64,000 bases of DNA. Origin: Hermatobates lingyangjiaoensis (lineage: Eukaryota > Arthropoda > Insecta > Hemiptera > Hermatobatidae). The position numbers were made by a program, and so were the translations under genes. Location of the stretch: NCBI GenBank assembly GCA_026182355.1, contig JAPFBL010000068.1, forward strand, positions 3,365,001 to 3,429,000, written 5' to 3'. The notes under the pieces were generated by a model, which was not told where the DNA came from, made no database searches, and saw only the letters and a program-made list of their open reading frames with translations. Positions 22,056 through 35,460 of this stretch are shown in pieces (the stretch's first letter is position 1; each line of letters starts with the position of its first letter).

Positions 22056-23581
22056 TTATTTATAGTGTTACAACCAAAAAACCTGTAATATTTTTTTGTA
22101 ACATTTCAGATGACATGTTTCTCAAATATTATAGAGACCCAGAAGTAAACACCCTGCTCTTTACTTCTCTTAAAAGGTGTTGCTTTAAACACCCACTAAG
22201 GTGCTATATGTATACAGCCGCTCTTACATGTACATGAATCTCAAGAAAACCTGAAGAATTCTGTACAAATTTATTTGTATCTATCAACAACAGGCTTTAA
22301 TCTTTCAATTCTTGAAAAATTTTGTAAAAGCTCTTCAAACTTATTCCTTAAAATAGTCAATGAAAACTACTCTGAGTCTGTGGAAGTAACAGTGGTCCAA
22401 TTTAAATAAATTGTCTGGAGCGAAGGTTCTCTGGAATATTATTCTGTGCTTACTGAAAGGGTGCTCTGTTCTAGGAGAGGGAAATATGATCTACTTATTG
22501 TTTAATACCAATTAAATTGTGGCTTGCCTGTTATGGGAGGAGTTTATAAATATCAAGCTTTACAGTTTAGTAGCGGTTTTCATTTAGAATTTAATGACCT
22601 TTACTGTTTTATGGCGTCCCTTGAACTACTCATCAAAAGAAATAATCAACCAAAGATTACATAGAAAAGTTAATATCCGTATTAAAACAATTGAAAACAT
22701 TTAATTAAATAAAAAGAACAAAGCTGAACAATCACCCTTACTATTGTTTACTGTCCTCTGAAATATGGACAATTTTGACCATAAAACCAATCAACACAGC
22801 AACATGACAACTGATTTTAAGAAATGGCAAATTGTTGGCAGCATTGTTGAGATACTTAATTGTGAGACTTAATTTTTTAATAAAAATTTGTTTTACAGTA
22901 ATTAAAGTTTCTTTAATTGCCTATTTTAAATATTATTTTTTTAATAATGCGCTATAAAGTCTTTTATTATTAACGAAAAGTTTGCGTAGTTCTGCTGTGA
23001 TTTCTACTTTTTGGCAGAACTAGGCAATGGGCGCCAGTCGAGAATCCCGACTACTCAATCAATATCAGCCGCCTATTACTGTTAACATAGCTCTCCATGA
23101 GCCCCTCTCTTACAACACTTACCTTATCAGCCTTTCCAATCAAATAAAATAAACTTAAAACCATTACTCTCAACAAGAAGGTACATAATGGAATGCTCTC
23201 TGCTTTATTTGTTTAGATCTTAAGCAATACTCAAATTAATTTTACTTGCTTCTTAAATCAATAATCTCAATTAATGATCTATAATAAACTAAAGCGTATT
23301 TACTACGAAAATATTTCTTGAAAAGGAACAAACTGAAGCAGAGTAGACGAGTTTGTAACTCGTAATTAACAGAGGCTGATACTAGAATACATTATCAGTA
23401 TTTGTAATTTTGCCAATCTCAGTTTTTGACCCATAATTATTTAACAACCTCCATCAATAAATTTGTATGATTGGCTTCTAGTACATTGACATTTAAAGTG
23501 TTCATTGTGACAGAAAGAGTTTTGATAGGTAGCTCCGTCTTAATAGGTAGGCATTAGCGTTGTCTTAATTTTATTTGTTAA
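22056..23581. other. non-coding stretch
   Basis: AT-rich; nothing recognised. The frame open at 22028-22237 overlaps the foldback and shows no family motif. Confidence 0.5.
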
Positions 23582-24042
23582 CAATTAACTATACGACTTG
23601 ATCGACTAATAATTAACAACTATTCATAAACTAGGCAACTTGATTGACTAACAATTAGCAACCATTTATAAACTATACGACTTGATCGACTAATAATTAA
23701 CAACTATTCATAAACTAGGCAACTTGATTGACTAACAATTAGCAACCATTTATAAACTATACGACTTGATCACTAATAATTAACAACTATTCATAAACTA
23801 GGCAACTTGATTGACTAACAATTAGCAACCATTTATAAACTATACGACTTGATCGACTAATAATTAACAACTATTCATAAACTAGGCAACTTGATTGACT
23901 ATCAATTAGCAACCATTTATAAACTATACGACTTGATCGACTAATAATTAACAACTATTCATAAACTAGGCAACTTGATTGACTAATAATAACAACTATT
24001 CATAAACTAGGTGACATTGATTAATAATTAACAACTATTCAC
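23582..24042 (+). repeat. satellite block: 42-bp monomers in an 84-bp alternating unit
   Basis: About eleven monomers. Type A reads TTGATCGACTAATAATTAAC then AACTATTCATAAACTAGGCA; type B reads TTGATTGACTAACAATTAGC then AACCATTTATAAACTATACG. Starts at 23598, 23640, 23682, 23724 and so on alternate strictly A-B until about 23975, after which only decayed A-like units remain. Units of the same type are nearly identical, while A and B differ at about a fifth of positions. Confidence 0.95.
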
Positions 24043-27000
24043 TGCATCAAAGAAGAGAATAGATCAATAACCAGAAAACAAATACAAAATTTGATATAAC
24101 AAAAATAAAAACTTAATTGAAGGAGTTATGAAAGCTTGGACATTATATGCTTAACACATATGACATAAAACCTATAACAAAAATATTTGTTTTGTCTGAG
24201 CGGTAGCTTGTTATATCAGTGATGATGCCTGTAAAAATGATATCTCTGAACACAGGTTAGAAAAATTAAAATTTTTCACTTGTTATTCAAGATATAATGC
24301 AGTGTATTTTGTTATATTATTTACCTTACATGTTTTATGTATTATATGTATATTATTATTAGTTTATTTAAAATTGATCCACGTTTCATTGAAAAAGACC
24401 TTGCGATCTACCACTCACCAACTGAGAAGTACTGTTTTAGGCATTATTGGTAGTACTATTTGCGGTTATTTCCTTACTGTTCTGTTTATTATAAATATTA
24501 AGTAACATCATTAATGTAAGATAATTACTAAATAATATTTTCTGGTCATACGAAATGTGGCACTCAAATGCTTCTCAGGCCCACTAAGCATTAAATATTC
24601 AATACTTATCCTATAAACAGCCAATTAACGCTTCCGATATGACGCATCCAAATATTTCCATTTATATAGTACATACAGGAGATCAAGTTCTATCTATTTT
24701 AGAACCATCGCACTGGGCTATTTTAGCTCAGTGTCCTGCTAGTAGTATTTTTATTTACGAATAGAAAGTTCGGTTTTATAAAAGTTTGAAGATATGGTCG
24801 TTGGTGAATCACTTAGAACGAAAATGGAGTCGGACAAATGTCAGGTTATTTTCGAATTTACGAGTTAAAATAGAGCTTTGTATTTGTAATTCAGTATGCT
24901 CTCCCTGGAGGTTCAATAGAAAATCTTATTTCATAATTCATGTGAACTTTATTTGCAGATAAAGATGGGTGATATGTAACTACTTATCTTGATATCTACC
25001 CTGCCGATAGTGACACGATAGGCATGTCAACCCCGTTGCAATAGCTTTTATTAAAATAATGTTGTTTTTTTTTGTTGAGTTTTTACTGGATTTAAATTTC
25101 ATTTTTGTATTTTTGAAATTTGATTATGGCCGTCATCACTGACCACTATCCTTTCTACCAAAATAGCAGACACAACTGAGACACATCCTAGCCTGACAAC
25201 ATTAACAATTACAAGAAGTAATGCCTCAGGTGGTACTGATGGCAAGCAAGGCGTCAGTAAACTAGCAGAAATTACACTTACGAGAATGCTTAAATAAGTT
25301 TCAAATATTGCACGTTACGCTATTGAACGAACAATGGTTATTTGTCCATATCTTTGTGAGCAGTCAAAATTAATGGTAGGCAGTTTACACCCAGCTAGTG
25401 TGTTTCGGAATAGTTTTTGTCAAACTAAATAGTACTTGATGTATTAATATTTTTAGTATCAAAATATTAAAATTTCAAAAAACATATAATCACTGGTTAC
25501 TTATAAAATAGTAGACTGCATCTTTATTATAGAGAGTAGTTAAATAGGTCTTTATGCTAAATAGAATTATTACCCTACTATTTCTTCCTTCATGAATTGA
25601 ATCTGTTTCCACGAATTAGAGGGTTATCCTATCGATCTGTGTACGAAAACAAGATGAAGAATGCCCCCCGTTCTAGAAACGACATGTTGGGACTACTTGG
25701 CTAAAAGCCAGGATGAGAGAATAATAATGATTAGAGAGACGGGCGACAAGCAATGTTTCATTCCAATTTTGAAATCTGATTCTTTTTAGAAAAGACTCAA
25801 TGGTTTAAAACAAGTTGTACTATCTACCTAGTTTTTTGTGAAAAAACTTATGGAGACTACATTGAAAAGAAACTGGAAGCTACTATAATGTTTGATTACT
25901 AATTAATAAACTATATATTTTACTTAGATTATCAGTGCCCGTTTTTTTATTGCATGCATTTTTGGCATCTTGTATGTGAAACATTTCTTTTATAAGCCTC
26001 TTATTTTTATTATTTTCATAATCTATTATCTTTTAGCCGTCTAAATCACGGTTATGCCTATGTTAATTCAATGATGAGCTAAAGCACAATTTGTTTTTTA
26101 TTTAATATTATACTTATGCGGAGCTAATCTATCTTCTAAGTTTGCTTTGTTTGACCAATATAAATAAACTTCAATGGTCATAGCTTAAAAAATGAAAAAG
26201 TTTTCAACCCCGTTTTCAACGAACTGAGATTCTTTGCAACATTCGAAAGTTCCCCGTTTTCTTTTATTCCTATCAGTGATAACTTCATTAATATATATCC
26301 AAGAAAAAAAAACTTTTCTGAGGTACCTCGTTGTTAGTTAGGCTTCATTTGAAATGGTCGTTACTTTGATTGTCGTGCCATATCTATTTACTTCGATATT
26401 TTCTTATATTCATATATGAAGGACTTACATATCTCGACAGTTCAGACTGCGTACCTAAGATTTTTTAAATTTCATATAAAAAATCTGCTACATTTTCCAA
26501 TACTGAAACTGAAAGATTTGAAATGGAATAGGTGTTGTGCTAGACAGTGACACTGTGAGCTTTATCTCCACCTTTTAAGAGCTCTGAAGAAAGATTATTC
26601 AAAAAAAAAATATTCTAAAATTGGATCTCCTTTTTCGACAGTTGAGATGTGTTTTACACTGCCAGCAGTAAAGGTATTGTGATTCAAATGGTTGTACGAT
26701 TGGAGTGTATGTACCGCTGAATGAATAACAGTGACGACAGAATGGCAGTCAAGGGGAGTGTGTGGTTGAGCATGCACTGATAACGGTATTTTACTTGAAT
26801 ATTAAAATATCAAGACGGTTTTATACATTCCCTATTCATTTGATTTTGTACATCATTGTTTCTGTTCTTTCATCGTGCCTTACATAATCTATGATCTGTT
26901 TTTAATATCAGCATACACTTAAATAGTAACCATGGTTGAGAACTCGCGTTTTATATCTGATCCGTGTACATCAGTCGGATGAAATTCAGAGCATTATTTA

Positions 27001-29824
27001 GGACTTTAAATAAAAATAAATAAGTTCCGGGATATGGTAGACTTCAACTTATCATGTAAGCGATTGCTATTTGTTTACAGTTTATTCAAATGTATATACA
27101 TATATACAAATATATTTAAAATATAGTTACAATTATATTCACATGGGCTAGCAAGCATCCACAATAGACATTATGAAGATCATTAACTGCTCTGGCTTTT
27201 AACTGCTTTCAAGCACAAGTAAGAACTACTCTTATTTTTAAGCATGATGTAAATGTATGAGAACGAGACTCTATACTCCTAGTAAACTCTTTAATTCTAA
27301 TATTTACGATATATTTTACGTGATATTTCTCAGCTTCAAGTTAAAATCATCATCACTAAAGCATGGTTAACTTATTTTACATTTAAAATATGTAAATTTA
27401 AATTGATTCTCTGCTCTATTAACATATCTGCGTTCACACTTCTTAACGTGTGATTGTTTATATAATTTTTACAACTTACGAAAATCTATCTTGTTAATAG
27501 CACTAATTATACTTAAGAACTTTATTCAACTTTAACAAACAATATCCTCTGATTCTTTATTGAGTTTGTAAAAGTTATTATCAAAGTACAAATAATTAAA
27601 TTATGCAATAATTTTGTAACCATTGTCTTTATCCAACATTAATTTAGTGAACTCTCGGCTTTTGCAATGGAAAGAAAGAAGTTTCGAATTTTAAGCCCAC
27701 TTTACAAAGCTTGAGAACATCTAACAAGCTTTAAGCTCTGAAATTTTTTTTAATTATTATTTAATATATTACTGATATTTCTATTAAATAAATTTGATTT
27801 AACTTCCATATTGGTCTCCCATATATATTGGAGTCACTTGATGTCCCTAAATAAAACTGTGCTTATTGCACTATTCAATCGAACAACAGTATTATTCCAT
27901 AATGCAATTAGTCCGAACTACTGTTTTTAAGCTTTATGTTCTGGTTAGAAGTAATGGCTAATTAAGGGTTAATGAGATGCATGGGGAATGAAGCTCTCTG
28001 GAGAACATGAGGGCTGCTAAGGCCTTGTTCATGATTTATAGCAATACAAAGGCTCTATGTGTTTATTTAAGGTATTACATTGCTAAACATGTTAACATCG
28101 AACATCAATTCAGAATATGGTTGTGAATTAAATCAGGTAATTACTTCGCCTAATGATTTAATACATGATATTCTAAACTTTTTAAAAGAAAGTTCGCAAT
28201 GATAATTTATACAGACATTGAGAACTCAGTGATTTAGAGGACGCAGTTAAATTTGAATCTTAGTTTCAAAACATTTAACATTGAAATGTGCATATCCAAC
28301 GTGATTTGTGACGGCAGTTCATTGATCGCTACATAAATTGTAACAATGATGTTACCATATATTCAGATCCAGTCTTTCACTACCCACACAACATTACCTC
28401 ACTACCTGAGTACTCCAAAAAACTCAGAAATAGAAAAAGTGCCACAAATATAACACTGTTTTGTAACTATTTTCTTAAAAATTGTTAATAATTACTACAT
28501 TCATTGTAAACTTAATTTGAAAAAACTTAACTAATAAAAAAAAATACACTGAACATATATATTTTTGTATATTTTATCAATAACAAATTAAATATTATCA
28601 AAAAAAAGTCTCCATTGAATGTTTACCAACTTCTTTAAAGAAACTGGATTCCGTTTCTTAACACGGATATAATAAGTGCAACAACCACGTTATATGAAAA
28701 CCATTTTATTCCCAACTGGGTAATTTCAATAATTACTGATTATTGGGTTCAGGTCAAGGTCTAACAAACCTGTAACTATTGTGTTAAAGACTTTTTGTTT
28801 GAGTCATGTTTGGCCCAAAGTATGAAATCTAATATAATAATGCTTCAGTATATGTGTATTCGATGTCAGGCGATCCTAGAAGGTCCAGTCAAAATGAACT
28901 TGTGAATGACAATACCTAAACCCTCTGATGAGCAGCTAATTTGTTATTCTAGTTTATGACGCTTTAGTTTACGATGGCCAAAGCGACAGAATTGATGACT
29001 CGTTTAATAAAAATTAAGTAAACAATTACAAAACTGGTGAGTTGAAATAACTGTTTGTATGTTTGCAATTCCGACACACATAGGAACTTCAGTTTAGTAA
29101 TAAAGTGAAACTAAATTGGTATAAGTTGCACTTATAGGGAAGTACGAGTCGTTCGTTGATTAATTAGCACTAATTAACCTACATTGCAGATGTTGATTCT
29201 ACATCGAGAATATTCAATACTGCTGTAATCAAGATTATTAGAGCAATGATTTGTAACTTGTGCCTGACATTGTACTAGTCAGTGCTAGTAATAGTTTACC
29301 TTCACTGGAGTGTAGGTTTGATTGAGCATTAACAAAGATATTCTAAGATACTGAAATTCAGAATAATTTCGGATCATCGTCGTAAGTAACCATTACCATT
29401 GTTCTAGTAATATTAGCCTACCATTATAGACAACAATGGTCTTTGGATAAGAACTACCTTCAAGGAGTATAACTAAGTAACTAATTTGTTTTATGGTTAA
29501 GAAAAAGTGTTTCTATTTAAATAATTGATACAATTATTTAAAATATTTGTTATCATAAATACCTTAAAACAGATATGTATATAATGAACTTCTGAGCTAC
29601 TTCAAATTTACTGAACCTAAGAATAAAGAAATTTTGAGTTATCAGTGTTTTTGTTATATTCATGAATGGTAACGTGCGAAAACTAGTGGATATGATTAGA
29701 ATAAGAAAAGAAAAAGTTGTTCCTCTGTTTGCATATTATTTTTGTTGTTTTTTCTTTAAACTTCAAATTGAAGTAAAGTAAATGAGTTATTTTTTTATTC
29801 AAAGAAATTACAGAAACTCAATTC
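24043..29824. other. long non-coding stretch
   Basis: AT-rich throughout. I found no exon, tRNA, inverted-repeat element or tandem array over 30 bp. Open frames here are short and have no recognisable motifs. Confidence 0.5.
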
Positions 29825-29849
29825 TATATTTCGACTGCCTCATCATCAG
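29825..29849 (-). ncRNA. degenerate hammerhead-like motif
   Basis: Minus strand: CTGATGA, a 10-base spacer with only a 2-bp stem, then GAA-ATAT-A. The self-complementary tetramer and following A keep the pattern of the other copies, but stem II is nearly lost. Confidence 0.25.
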
Positions 29850-29877
29850 GAAGATAGATGTGAGTCGCTCCGAAAAA

Positions 29878-29880
<3 letters not shown>

Positions 29881-29908
<28 letters not shown>

Positions 29909-30107
29909 ACAAGATTTCAGATAAACACAACGATCAAATAAGAATAAATAAGAATCAACGATCAAACCACAATATGAAATAGGGAAAAATGACTAAGATC
30001 TTCAACCACAACAAGCGGCCTTCGTCAGAAAATAGACCGTTAAAAGATCTTAGTCCCCCCCCCCCCCCCAATTCATATTGTGGTTTGATCGTATATATTT
30101 ATATATA
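29881..30107. mobile_element. TA-flanked foldback element
   Basis: Begins with (TA)14 at 29881-29908, then ACAAGATTTCAGATAAACAC and the arm ATCAAACCACAATATGAAAT...CAACAAGCGGCCTTCGTCAG. The return arm is cut short at a C15 run (30055-30069) and resumes with ATTCATATTGTGGTTTGATC before a second TA run. Confidence 0.7.
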
Positions 30108-30330
30108 TGATCAAACCACAATATGAAATAGAGAAAAAAGACTAAGATCTTTCAACTGTAACAAGCGGTCTTCGTCATAGTCAAAAACTCAACTGAAACA
30201 TATTACTCTGACGAAGACCGCTTGTTACGGTTGAAATATCTTAGTCTTTTTTTTTCTATTTCATATTGTGGTTTCATCATTGATTGTTGTTTCACGTGTT
30301 TATGTGAAATCTTGTTATATATATATACGT
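30108..30330. mobile_element. TA-flanked foldback element, best-preserved copy
   Basis: Left arm 30109-30178 (ATCAAACCACAATATGAAAT...CAAGCGGTCTTCGTCA), centre about 20 bp, right arm 30205-30275 (CTCTGACGAAGACCGCTTGT...). Then TTGTTTCACGTGTTTATGTG and AAATCTTGTTATATATATAT. Each arm has one hammerhead-like motif reading outward. Confidence 0.75.
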
Positions 30331-33300
30331 TTCAGAGTAAATTCTTGGTAAACAGTAAATAGAAAAACACACTTACAGTTTCTAATTTCTCTATTGTTTA
30401 ATATGCCATTCACTTGAAAATTTTCATTTTTTAATATATATAGTTTATTATATATATTTTGAAAACATTGAGAAATACGAATGAAAAACAGATACTATGA
30501 TATACTTCCAATATTTAGACCCTTTTAACAGTTGTCCTCATGAAAGGGTCGAAATATTGAATGTGAGTCATAGCACCTGTTTTTCATTTGTGCTTCTCAA
30601 AATTTTCAAAGTGTATTTGTCCGATCGGAATCTGCAGTGTGACTAAAACTAGTCCAGGAATTAATCAATAATTAATCAACGAATGACTCAATAAGTGCAT
30701 TGAAATTGAAGCCCTATACTCGTAAGTGTCGGAATTGGAAACACACTGACAGTTATTTCAACTCACCCGATACGTAATTGTTTATTTAAATGTTATTGAA
30801 TGTGTTATAATTTCTAAAAAAAATTTATCAAGAAATAAAAAATAATAAATTTTCCTTTACTATGAGTAGAAAATATTACTACGAAAATATTTGATTTTGG
30901 AATTTTGGAGATTTACATGTATTGTAGTCCCATACTCCACCTTTTTTGAAGCTGTTTCGATGTCTGGCGTATGTTGATGTGGGGGTATATCTAACACTCT
31001 GTTAGATTGTGTACACATTGCAGGTCACACCGTTTGATGGATCCATTTAATATTAGACTCAGAATGAGCCTCTATTGTGTACAGTTGAATTTCTTTGGGC
31101 AACATTGCATAACAGAAATTCACATTAGATAATTTTATAACCTTTTTTTCTCTTAAACGACTATATTAAAAGAGTAGTATTTTGCAGTTAGTAAACTCAT
31201 ATTTACATTAACAAAAATAAGTTGAAGATTTTTTTGAAATTGGAAAGGTCTGTTTTGCATAAGAATGTCTGAATTTGGAAAGACTGGGAAGACGAACGGG
31301 TCTCACAGTATAATAAGGTTAAACACAAAGGTGGCTCCTTATAGAAGGATGATCTGTGTAGTATTGGACAAAATATTTTCAAAACAAGACTGTTACGGGT
31401 ATGAACCCACTGAACTCACGTTTGAAGCTCTTTGCTTTCATACGACTGGCTTGATGTTTATTGATAATTTTGTAAAAAATGTCAACAATTAGACGCTGAT
31501 GGAAGAGTTAATATAGCTCAAAAAACGCAAAACTCATCTTCTAGTAACCTTAACATGTTTATTATGTTGGATTCGTTTAGTTTAATAACGACATTTTGTT
31601 ATGATCAAGCCAAACAGAGTTTAAGTTTAATAAAGAAAAGGTTTTGTCTGTCACAACAAAAGGTTTTGTTTGTCATTTTGTCACAACCTAACCCAGCCAC
31701 CATAAGTCATAGCGAACTGAAACTTCGACAGTAGATTTGTGTATTTCTAACTTAAAAGATAAGATTTGAATAGATTGAAAATTCAACGTACAAGCAAAGT
31801 TAAGAAATTTTAAGCTGTGTTTAGCTGGCTACATAGAGATTTTCATGTTAAAAATATACAGGTATTTTTAGGTACCTGATACTGGAGGAAGGTATTGTTA
31901 GTTAATTGTAATTTTGTTTGCATGTATCATAATTACTTGCTTAAAAAAATTAGTCCTACCTACCCGCGTAGGTTATTTACACTAAATAAGAAGTATGCTT
32001 AGAATAAAATAAAATTTGATTTCAGTATTTAAAGCTGCAAACGTAAAAGAAACTCCAGATCTAATGACAGTTTTGGACTGTACTAATAATGATATTTTCT
32101 ACTATTCTATAATTTCAAATAATTTTTGGAATACCATGCATCATCTCTGCCTTTTTGTAAAATACCCGTCTAAATATAGTCAAACATATACTTCTGTTAG
32201 TTAGTTAGTTATATTTTAAAACAATCCTGAATTTGTTCAAGATTAATTATGAGTCCGAAACTGGTCCAGAAGAAAATCCCGGATCAACATATGAGAAGAA
32301 GGTTCCATTAATTAATACAAAATAATACGTCAAATAATGAAGACTAAATAGTTTCCTCAGCGGTTTTAACCATTCAGATGTCTATAACCATTTAGAAGAA
32401 TGGTAAACGGTGAAATACGCAGAAGTGTCGTATGGAACCACTAAGTCGTTAACATTGTACATTTCGTTATTAATCCTAGTAATTAATTAATTAATTAAGT
32501 AATTAATTTGTATTTTGTGGTCAAACCATGAAACAAACATACGTATAATTATTATTCTCAAAATCTTAGAATTTAGTTCTCACGTTTTACTTTATAAAGC
32601 ATTTGATTTCTGATTTTATTGTTAAAGAAATATATCTAGATAAATATCTAAACTTTAAAAAACATACATATTGTAGTTTCCTCTTGGAGGTTAGTATTCT
32701 GGATCTTTCCACTTATTGTGACACAGTAAATCAGCAGTAGTATGTCTAGAACTGCTAATAACAATGCTCATGGAGCATTTGTAGTCGTTGACCTCTCACT
32801 CTTATTATAATAGACGTACCAAAATCCGCGATATTAAAGCTATCTTAATATCTAAACAAAACTAAGAAACAGAACCGAGATTTCAGACGGTAGTAGATGG
32901 TAGTTCCTAACCGACGTGACAGGTTAAACTGCTACATGGCGTCATCTCCTCTTTCGTGGCGCGGAGCCATTGTTAACATTGATATATGATTTACTTGCTC
33001 TGTCTGATTCTTTAGGTAAACAAAGAGAAAGAACACCAATGTTGTTATGAAATAACAACTCTGTTTTTACAAAGCACTGACTTTTATACAAAAAATACAT
33101 AAGAAATGTAATTGAAAGACTCATTTTGATTTACATGTATGTAAATTAAAAGAAATAAATTAAAATCTAATTACAGTAGTTGTATTTAGTATCTTTTGTG
33201 ATTTGGTACTTTAATAAAAGGCTTATCTAGTTAGTTGAAATGAATTTCACTTTAAGATGGTGTCGCTTTTGTGATTGTGAGTGGACACTCAATCGCTCAA

Positions 33301-33540
33301 CAATGAAAATATGTTGACAGGACTCTTAACGGATTAGTTAAGCACTTTGCTAAAACACACATTAGCGTAAAGCCAATTATAATTTTAATTAAATCCATTA
33401 CACAGAAGGGTTGTAATATGATTGAAATACGTGTTCTTACAGCTGGATTTACAAGGTTTTGGGATAAAAGAATTCTCAGCACTCTGATAATATTTTATAC
33501 CGACTCAATAAATAATTTCCTTTTGTAATAAACGCTTTTT
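30331..33540. other. non-coding stretch
   Basis: No gene recognised. The frames at 31265-31492 and 32016-32204 have no family motif and lie in AT-rich DNA. The block at 31515-31590 loosely echoes 11455-11530. Confidence 0.5.
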
Positions 33541-33772
33541 AAGGATAGCTCAGTGGTTTATGTACTCGCCTCTGAACTGATAGGGCCAGGGTTCGATTCC
33601 CACCTGGCCCTCGATTTATTCACGGAAGAAGTGAATAAATCTGAGTATGTCGTCCCTCGGAGAGGACGTTAAGCCATCGGTCCCGAGCCTATACGATGTC
33701 AGGTACTCGTTAAAGATCCCTCCTCCAAATACACTTGAGTTGGGCAAAATTTAGGACTCCCAATGTAGAATC
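33541..33772 (+). mobile_element. tRNA-derived SINE, copy 2
   Basis: Well-kept A box TAGCTCAGTGG at 33546-33556 and B box GGTTCGATTCC at 33590-33600 in a tRNA-like head (ACTCGCCTCTGAACTGATAG in the anticodon region). The body matches 8143-8375. Both promoter boxes match consensus, so this copy looks younger than copy 1. Confidence 0.9.
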
Positions 33773-35270
33773 TGTACAATCAATGAACAAACAAAAAAGC
33801 CGGTAAACGGTTGACGTTATCATCCGCCAGGGATCGGTATAAACGATAAAAAAATCTATTAATTAAAGAACTTGAAACCTAAGCTGTTATAATAAGACAA
33901 TAGGTATTTTGGGCACAGTAAGTGTCCGTAGGAACTCCTATGCTCTCAAGCTGATATTAATAATAAGAGTAACATTTGCAAAATAATAATTTTAGTAAGG
34001 TTAGGAAATCAGAATAAATTGTTTCTTAATATACAAACGTTGCTTGAAGTGTGTCTCACAACCAACATTAGTTTGAGGATTTTTTCTAGATTGATTTTAG
34101 TTTCAACAGACCACATGCACAATTTTCTATGAAGAGTATTTTTTATGAATATATAAAATGACTACTTAAAAAAGATAAAAGTGCACTATCATTAAGAAAA
34201 ACTACTACATAATTAAATGGAAAAATAAACATTAGTTTAGTTATATGTATTCTACAGTGCAAATAGATATTAGCGAGCCATTCCATGTTTTTAGGGTATC
34301 GGTAATTTACCGCAAAACTGTAACGGAGCCAAATAACAAACGAGCCACGTTTGTTCAATTAGAACCTTCCACAGTCACGGGACATAAGTGTGGGTCACGG
34401 ATAAATGTGTTCGTAATGTGTCACGAGTGCATCAATCCCGGAACTTGTCTGCAATCGCTTATTTATATTAACTGATTTTGATGTGACCTCTTTAGTGATG
34501 CGTTATCTTTTTTTGATTATTTTTCCGAATAAAAAATTCCTATCTCCCTTTAAATTTTTTTATTAAAAAAATGATCAACAAATTATATGTTATAAAGCTT
34601 ATTTTAAACTTTCAATAGTTCATGAAACTAATGTGCAAAATATGTTTACTCCGCATAGAAATAAAAAGATTTCTTTTATTTTTGTCAAAAGTTCGCCAAA
34701 TTATAAATATTACTCCAATGTACATATTTCCTTTATAATTGTTAATGATATTATATTCTTAATTATCGAAAATTCATGAAACAAAAATGTCTCAACATTA
34801 ATTTACAATTGCAGATTGAATGTTGAGAGAAGAAGCCTGAACCTGGAGTAACATTCCCTGAGTTGACGATGTCTGTCTCCTGTTGTACTCGAGGTGAAGT
34901 TTTGATCGGTCTTTCCATAAAAACAGTAATATTTTTTATTACACAGGAATAGTATTAATTCAATATCATATTATTTAATTCAAACTTGCTTACAAACTGC
35001 TGCGACTTCTACTAGTGTCACGGCCCTTAGTTTTCGCACATCTGATATAGATCCTCACGTTTTTATTTGAATGTACAGATACGATACCTCGTACACTTCT
35101 CGGTTTCGGAATATATCTTTACGAGATACTGGCTAGATAAAAGACCTTAAATATCTGCTGTATGACGGTATATTGTAATAGTGTAATAACCTTTGCGTTA
35201 CTGACTACCTTATAATGTTCGCAGTATTGTCTACGAAAAGATTCGATTTGAAAGTTGTAATTTTTGGACA
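33773..35270. other. non-coding stretch
   Basis: AT-rich; nothing recognised. Overlapping open frames on both strands near 34143-34475 lack family motifs. Confidence 0.5.
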
Positions 35271-35378
35271 GGCGCTTATTAGCATGACTTGGCTTGGCGG
35301 TGTAGAAGAAAAGAAGCGGCAAGTGAGCTGTAGGGACAGTTGAGCGAGTGCCTGGGAGAGACGAAAGGATGCGGTTAC

Positions 35379-35460
35379 CTGCGGAAAGCGAGCCACTCAG
35401 GGCCTTGGCCCCACGAGCACTGCCAGACCTGCGCCCGAGTCAGGTCGATATCATCCCCAC
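35379..35460 (-). other. candidate non-coding first exon on the minus strand
   Basis: A GC-rich islet (about 35260-35460) in AT-rich surroundings. On the minus strand it ends GCTTTCCGCAG|GTAACC, a good donor, at 35379. It could be a 5'UTR exon of the PAT gene, whose start-codon exon needs an upstream partner. The right boundary is a guess. The plus-strand frame that starts in the same islet (35340) has no family motif. Confidence 0.3.

Noticed and set aside
23582..24042. CRISPR array
   Set aside because: Repeats are directly adjacent 42-bp monomers without unique spacers, in a eukaryotic genome; it is a satellite.
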